Shown here: one piece after another, positions 6,562 through 9,809 of the stretch
Layout: each line of letters starts with the position of its first letter
How positions within the stretch are numbered: position 1 is the stretch's first letter
From: Methanomicrobiales archaeon
GTDB lineage: Archaea > Halobacteriota > Methanomicrobia > Methanomicrobiales > Methanospirillaceae
DNA length: 9,809 nt
NCBI GenBank assembly: GCA_017883495.1
Contig: JADGNL010000068.1
Coordinates: forward strand, 1-9,809
Reading direction: 5' to 3'
Notes under the pieces: generated by a model
Seen by the model: the letters and a program-made list of their open reading frames with translations, nothing else
Told to the model about the DNA's origin: nothing
Database searches by the model: none
Made by a program: the position numbers and the translations under genes

Positions 6562-6594
6562 GCCGGGGCCGTCTCCGCGGAGCAATTCAACATC

Positions 6595-6603
6595 TATTAA
6601 TAT
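6595..6603 (+). promoter_or_regulatory. TATA box of the META-domain lipoprotein gene
   Basis: TATTAATAT lies in a sharply AT-rich stretch and is centred 25 bases before the ATG at 6624. No ribosome binding site is seen, so a leaderless transcript is likely. Confidence 0.6.
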
Positions 6604-6623
6604 CGTTATACCAACTGTACTAC

Positions 6624-7526
6624 ATGAGGACTGGATCCCTTTTACTCGCCCTGCTGGCCCTGCTCGCGGCGGCGATGCTCGTAGCGGCCGGGTGCACCAC
6701 CACCCCGCCGACGAACCAGACGAATAATACGACCGCGACCACGCCCGCCGGGAACGGAACGCCGTTCGTCACCCCGAGCGTGAACGTGACCACGAACGGG
6801 ACCCCGAACGTGACGGCCCCGTCGCTGACAAACGTCACCTGGCAGTGGAACGCCATCCAGAACGCGACCGGCGCCAACGTGACGGTCGTGTCGGCGCCGC
6901 AGAACTACACGATCACGTTCACGAACGCGACGCAGTACAGCTTCAAGGCCGACTGCAACGTCGGCGGCGGGACGTACTCGAAGAACGGCACGACCATCAC
7001 GATCCAGCCCGGCGTCTCGACCCTGATCTTCTGCGGCAACCAGTCGCTCGACTCGGTCTTCCTCGCCTCGCTCAAGAACGTGACCGCATACGACATCTCC
7101 ACCCCGGGCAAGCTCGTGCTGACCCTCAACGCGACCGGCAACAAGATGGTCTTCTCCTCGGCCAGCGCCACGCCGATCGTCGCCGCGCCGTTCGTGAACT
7201 CGACCTACCGCTGGGTTGCGCGCTCGGGCTCGCAGTCGATCTCGGTCCCGAGCCCCGACCGGTACACGATCCGGTTCAACGCGAACGGGACCTACGCGCT
7301 CAGGGCCGACTGCAACAACGGGACCGGGAACTTCACCGTGAACGCGACGAAGGTGAAGATCAACCCGGCCAATCTGACCAAGACGTACTGCGGCGACGCC
7401 TCGCTCGACAAGACCTACACCGCGGGCCTCGGCCAGGTGACCTCGTACGAGATCGACGCCTCGGGCCGGCTCGTCCTGATCATGGTGAACCCCAACGAGC
7501 GCCTGACCTTCACGAAGGTCGCGTAG
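6624..7526 (+). CDS. Lipoprotein with two tandem META (HslJ-like) domains
   Basis: This is a predicted surface lipoprotein of 300 residues. Residues 1-23 are a signal peptide ending in the lipobox VAAGC, with Cys24 as the lipid-modified residue. A Thr/Asn/Pro-rich linker follows (25-70). Two homologous domains then occupy about 73-178 and 196-298. Each begins with a Trp-containing strand and has the META features: a YTI-x-F strand (95-99 and 214-218), ADCN (109-112 and 228-231), a Cys-Gly (137-138 and 256-257) and a closing LVL...F. The two cysteines of each domain are 26 residues apart in both copies, which suggests one disulfide per domain and a gene-internal duplication. About 22 Asn-x-Ser/Thr sequons point to heavy N-glycosylation outside the cell. 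META domains occur in HslJ and related envelope proteins of unknown biochemical role. The ATG is chosen because a TATA box lies 25 bases before it and the signal peptide follows directly. Confidence 0.88.
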   Translation: MRTGSLLLALLALLAAAMLVAAGCTTTPPTNQTNNTTATTPAGNGTPFVTPSVNVTTNGTPNVTAPSLTNVTWQWNAIQNATGANVTVVSAPQNYTITFTNATQYSFKADCNVGGGTYSKNGTTITIQPGVSTLIFCGNQSLDSVFLASLKNVTAYDISTPGKLVLTLNATGNKMVFSSASATPIVAAPFVNSTYRWVARSGSQSISVPSPDRYTIRFNANGTYALRADCNNGTGNFTVNATKVKINPANLTKTYCGDASLDKTYTAGLGQVTSYEIDASGRLVLIMVNPNERLTFTKVA

Positions 7527-7570
7527 GCGCGCGCTCCGCCCGTCGCTTTCGGCTGGCGGCGCGGCAGCGC

Positions 7571-7587
7571 GGCGGCCCCCGGCCGCC
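7571..7587. repeat. Perfect GC-rich inverted repeat, possible terminator hairpin
   Basis: GGCGGCC and its exact complement GGCCGCC flank a three-base CCC loop, 45 bases after the lipoprotein stop. The T-run TTTT begins 13 bases later inside the next promoter. It could help end the lipoprotein transcript, but the distance to the T-run is long for a classical terminator and short palindromes arise readily in such GC-rich DNA. Confidence 0.35.
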
Positions 7588-7596
7588 CACCCCACG

Positions 7597-7607
7597 CTCT
7601 TTTATCT
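7597..7607 (+). promoter_or_regulatory. TATA box of the cohesin-domain protein gene
   Basis: CTCTTTTATCT is centred about 27 bases before the ATG at 7630 and follows a very GC-rich stretch. The spacing predicts transcription starting at the start codon. Confidence 0.55.
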
Positions 7608-7629
7608 CATCGATGGTAAACGCGTACCG

Positions 7630-8601
7630 ATGGTATCCGTAAAGCATCTGATATGCCTTCTCCTCCTCGTCGCCCTCGCGCCCGCGGCGAGTGCAGGGGG
7701 GATAGTGAAGTTCCACGTCGTTCCGCCGACCGCCGACGCGAAGGTCGGGGACACGGTCACAGTCACGATCTACAACGACAACAACCTGGCCCCGATGGCC
7801 GGCGAGGTCGTGCTCATCCTCGACTGGAACCCTGAGATCATCACCTACGAATCGGCCACGGTCGTCCAGGGCCACACGACCAGCGCGGACCCGGTCACGA
7901 AGCACAACCTCGAGATCCGCTCCGCGGACACGGCGAACGGGCTGGCGAACGGCGACCTGCCGCTCGCCGAGGTGAAGTACAAGGTCGTCGGGCCCGGGAG
8001 TTCGCCGATCGTGATCGATGTCACGAGCGTCCTCGACACGACCGGCGCCGACATCACGAGCAAGGCCGTCTCGCAGAACGGGGCCGTGACCGCGACCGGG
8101 ACGGCGGGGCCGACCGGAAGCGCGACGGCGACCCCGACGACCGTGCCCACCACGGACGTGACGACGGTCGTGCCGACCGGCTCGGTGCCCGTGCCGACAG
8201 TCACCGGGATCACGACCGTGCCGACGGTGCCGATCACCACCGGGATCACGACGGGAATCACCACCGGCATCACGACCGGATCGACCGCGGCCCCGGTGAC
8301 TGCCGGGTCGGATGGCTCCGTGAGCACCGATTCCGATGAGTACACGGGCGTCGTGACCAAGACAGCGACCCCGACCCCGACGGTCACGAAGACCGCCACT
8401 CCGACCCCGACGCCGAACGTCACCGCGAACGTGACCACGGCGACCCCGACGGCCACCCTCACGGCGACGGCGACACGGACGGCGAACGTCACGGCGAGGC
8501 CGGCAAACACGACGGCGACGCCGACGGCCACGCGGGCCGCGCTCCCGTTCGGCCTGCTCGCGCTGGCGGCGCTCGGGTTCGTGGCCGCGCGGCGGCACTG
8601 A
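7630..8601 (+). CDS. Surface-anchored cohesin-domain protein with Thr/Pro-rich stalk
   Basis: This is a predicted exported, membrane-anchored scaffold of 323 residues. A signal peptide covers 1-22, with cleavage likely after ALAPAASA. Residues about 25-157 match a cohesin domain: VKVGDTVTV-like AKVGDTVTVTI (37-47), a WNPEIITYESATV strand pair (66-78), the GDLPLAEVKYKV segment (108-119), GSSPIVID (123-130) and a final GAVTATG strand. Cohesins bind dockerin modules of partner proteins. A stalk rich in Thr, Pro and Ala follows (158-303), with four ITTG repeats and two VTKTATPTPT repeats, and is probably glycosylated. The C-terminus has the motif ALPFG, a hydrophobic helix (about 308-320) and the basic tail RRH. 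This tripartite plan resembles archaeosortase-type sorting signals, although the motif is not a clear match to PGF-CTERM. There is one domain only, so it would hold one partner. The dockerin-tailed oxidase at the left end of the window is a candidate ligand. Confidence 0.88.
   Translation: MVSVKHLICLLLLVALAPAASAGGIVKFHVVPPTADAKVGDTVTVTIYNDNNLAPMAGEVVLILDWNPEIITYESATVVQGHTTSADPVTKHNLEIRSADTANGLANGDLPLAEVKYKVVGPGSSPIVIDVTSVLDTTGADITSKAVSQNGAVTATGTAGPTGSATATPTTVPTTDVTTVVPTGSVPVPTVTGITTVPTVPITTGITTGITTGITTGSTAAPVTAGSDGSVSTDSDEYTGVVTKTATPTPTVTKTATPTPTPNVTANVTTATPTATLTATATRTANVTARPANTTATPTATRAALPFGLLALAALGFVAARRH
8233..8280 (+). repeat. Four 12-base tandem repeats encoding Ile-Thr-Thr-Gly
   Basis: Four consecutive units of the form ATCACSACSGGN encode ITTG. 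They differ only at third codon positions, alternating ACC ACC and ACG ACC-type triplets, so they arose by duplication within the stalk of the cohesin protein. Confidence 0.85.
8353..8412 (+). repeat. Two 30-base tandem repeats encoding VTKTATPTPT
   Basis: Units 8353-8382 and 8383-8412 encode identical decapeptides but use different synonymous codons at several places. They extend the Thr/Pro stalk of the cohesin protein, which carries on as a degenerate TATPTAT region up to about 8535. Confidence 0.8.
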
Positions 8602-8609
8602 CCCTTCCC

Positions 8610-8615
8610 TTTTTT
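8610..8615 (+). terminator. T-run terminator after the cohesin-domain protein gene
   Basis: Six T residues follow a pyrimidine-rich stretch nine bases after the stop codon, with no hairpin. This is the same arrangement as after the oxidase gene. Confidence 0.5.
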
Positions 8616-8762
8616 CCAAAACTCGAATGACGCAGGCCCGGATTTTCAGAATCGACACCCGGACCGGAATTGAAAATTGATTATTGGAGTATTGGACAGT
8701 GGCGGAATGAATGAAAGAATGAATGTTGTTTCCGTGCTTATTCTCCGCTCACGGGATGAACT
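8616..8762. other. AT-rich intergenic region with a short direct repeat
   Basis: This gap between two gene ends is much richer in A and T than everything to its left. It contains GAATGAATG twice (8705-8713 and 8717-8725) separated by AAA. Its repeated ATTG patterns around 8670-8697 are low complexity. No RNA gene, ORF or clear promoter is recognised. It marks the change from the very GC-rich left part to the less GC-rich right part. Confidence 0.5.
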
Positions 8763-9659
8763 TCAATTATAATCGTCGCGTTCCATTGACACCAACCCCT
8801 TCCAGATCGGGCCGTCGAATACGCCGTCCTCTGCCTCATCCTCCATCTCCTCAAAGAGAGAGAACGGCACGGCAAACGTGAACATGTTCGCCGGAATAGT
8901 TGTGCCGACATTCTCCCGTGCGGAAAGGTCCGTGTACCCGAGGACTGCCCGGGGATGTTCCTTCTTCGCCTCTTCGTACACGAACGCCCCGATCTGCTGG
9001 CAGGCGGCCATCGGCGGAACCCGCACGGGGTCGGTACCCTCGCGGATCGCCCCGACCAGCGTGACGAGCCCGGCGATCTGGAGCGGGTCGGCAACAAAGA
9101 CCACGACGACCGGGCGCTCGCCGGGTTTCACCTTGCTCAGGGGCGTGAAGATGACGTATTTTTCTGCAATGTCCGTAATCGGCAGGTCGGTGGTCATGAA
9201 CCTTTTTGCTTTCTCCGTATTCCGGTGAAGGCGCTCCCCATGGAGGAACTTCTCGCGCTCCCGTTCGGGGATATGCTGTACCAAAGTACAATAGGCCTCC
9301 GGGTTCGTGCTGCTCTCTTTCCCTTTCACGAAGAACGAGGCCATGAACTCGATACCGGCGCCACCGAAGGCATCATAATACCCGTTGCCGAATCCGAGGC
9401 CGGCCCGGGCACCGGGACAACCGCAGGTCTCCCGGTCGAAGACGGCGGTCTTTCCTTTCATCGCCACGTGAGCAAAGAGCGGCATGATGCAGCCGAATCC
9501 GTGCGGTTTGATCTGCAGCGCCCCGTCGGGTTTTGTATTGCTCCAGAGGATTGCCACGGGTTCGTGGTCCAGCCGGAGTTTATCTGCGATACTACTCTTC
9601 ACGTCGTTCCACCTTCCGGAATGGTCGGCTGTACAACAACAGATGCATCCCCCGCACAT
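8763..9659 (-). CDS. DUF169 family protein (COG2043-like)
   Basis: The 298-residue protein belongs to the uncharacterised DUF169 family, frequent in methanogens and other anaerobes. Family features are LDHEPVAILW (30-39), FGCIMPLFAHVAMKGKTAVF (55-74), ETCGCPGARAGLGFGNGYY (77-95), a conserved strand VVVVFVADPLQIAGLV (184-199) and PMAACQQIGAFVYEEA (216-231). Cysteines 57, 79, 81 and 220 could bind a metal or cofactor; that is inference. No signal peptide or membrane helix is seen, so it is cytosolic. The start is uncertain: a TTG at 9677, the ATG at 9659 (used here) or a GTG at 9602 with AGGTG before it. The last would remove a Cys-rich segment, MCGGCICCC, that precedes the family-like part. 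Its codons are less GC-biased than those of the genes to the left. It is divergent from the next, truncated gene. Confidence 0.85.
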   Translation of the reverse strand: MCGGCICCCTADHSGRWNDVKSSIADKLRLDHEPVAILWSNTKPDGALQIKPHGFGCIMPLFAHVAMKGKTAVFDRETCGCPGARAGLGFGNGYYDAFGGAGIEFMASFFVKGKESSTNPEAYCTLVQHIPEREREKFLHGERLHRNTEKAKRFMTTDLPITDIAEKYVIFTPLSKVKPGERPVVVVFVADPLQIAGLVTLVGAIREGTDPVRVPPMAACQQIGAFVYEEAKKEHPRAVLGYTDLSARENVGTTIPANMFTFAVPFSLFEEMEDEAEDGVFDGPIWKGLVSMERDDYN

Positions 9660-9663
9660 AAGG

Positions 9664-9690
9664 AGATGATTATTCAACTAATTGTCGGGT
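9664..9690. promoter_or_regulatory. Divergent AT-rich promoter region
   Basis: The stretch GATTATTCAACTAATTG is the only AT-rich block between the divergent genes. GATTATTC is centred about 28 bases before the ATG at 9700, suggesting a leaderless plus-strand transcript. On the minus strand, CAATTAGTTGAATAATC could serve the DUF169 gene, but the exact box is unclear. Confidence 0.4.
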
Positions 9691-9699
9691 CGTGATACC

Positions 9700-9809
9700 A
9701 TGGAAAAGAACGGAGAGGAGTCGATTATTCGATGGATTTCGGAGAGTGATCTCCCGGCAGCATTAATCTCGTACACCTATCGGACGGTTCAGAGATCTTT
9801 TGCACAAGA
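9700..9809 (+). CDS. Unrecognised protein, 3' partial (first 36 residues)
   Basis: An open frame starts at this ATG and runs off the end of the window. It begins MEKNGEESIIRWISESDLP and continues with an amphipathic, helix-like segment (AALISYTYRTVQRSFAQ). There is no signal peptide. An AT-rich promoter-like stretch lies about 28 bases before the ATG, and the gene diverges from the DUF169 gene. Thirty-six residues are too few for me to assign a family. The reality of the gene rests on the open frame, the promoter and sensible amino acid composition. Confidence 0.5.
   Translation, partial: MEKNGEESIIRWISESDLPAALISYTYRTVQRSFAQ

Noticed and set aside
5329..6585. A 418-codon minus-strand open frame covering the transporter gene
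   Set aside because: It has a highly charged, low-complexity composition, and the plus strand holds a clear membrane transporter in the same place.
8233..8535. Repeats considered as a CRISPR-like or non-coding array
   Set aside because: The units are in-frame codon repeats (ITTG, VTKTATPTPT) without spacers, lying inside a stalk of a clear coding gene.
1..9809. Searched by eye for tRNA, rRNA, insertion-sequence ends, attachment sites, riboswitches and CRISPR arrays
   Set aside because: Nothing convincing was seen; intergenic gaps are short (at most about 180 bases) and are explained by promoters and terminators.

Overview
The window is high-GC archaeal DNA, most likely from a methanogen-type euryarchaeon close to Methanomicrobiales. 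The archaeal assignment rests on an archaeal-type prefoldin beta subunit, TATA boxes about 25-30 bases before several start codons with no Shine-Dalgarno site, short T-run terminators, a DUF169 protein and several Thr/Asn-rich surface proteins. The order-level assignment is an inference from gene content and style; no rRNA or methanogenesis gene is present to prove it.

Layout. (1) Bases 1-1788 hold most of an exported multicopper oxidase whose N-terminus lies before the window; it keeps all copper ligands and ends in a duplicated dockerin-like calcium-binding module. (2) Bases 1874-3447 hold a promoter and a 2-isopropylmalate synthase-family gene whose 5' end looks frameshifted or mis-started. 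(3) Bases 3446-5594 are a minus-strand block, read from the right: a small parvulin peptidyl-prolyl isomerase, a GNAT acetyltransferase overlapping a DUF2156 protein by 7 bases, and prefoldin beta. The block meets the synthase gene tail to tail with a 7-base gap. (4) Bases 5586-6561 hold a divergent promoter and an AEC-family membrane transporter. (5) Bases 6595-8615 hold two cell-surface genes on the plus strand: a lipoprotein with two tandem META domains and about 22 N-glycosylation sequons, then a protein with signal peptide, cohesin domain, long Thr/Pro-rich stalk and C-terminal membrane anchor. (6) Bases 8616-9809 are visibly less GC-rich and carry a minus-strand DUF169 protein, divergent from the truncated start of an unrecognised plus-strand gene.

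The most interesting theme is the envelope. A dockerin-tailed multicopper oxidase and an anchored cohesin protein lie about 6 kb apart. If they bind, the cohesin protein would display a copper oxidase on the surface of an organism expected to be anaerobic. This is a hypothesis drawn from domain content and proximity. The remaining genes (branched-chain amino acid or related 2-oxoacid metabolism, protein folding, acyl transfer, transport) look like ordinary chromosomal genes. There are no signs of insertion sequences, CRISPR arrays, tRNA or rRNA genes, and no gene-free stretch longer than about 180 bases.
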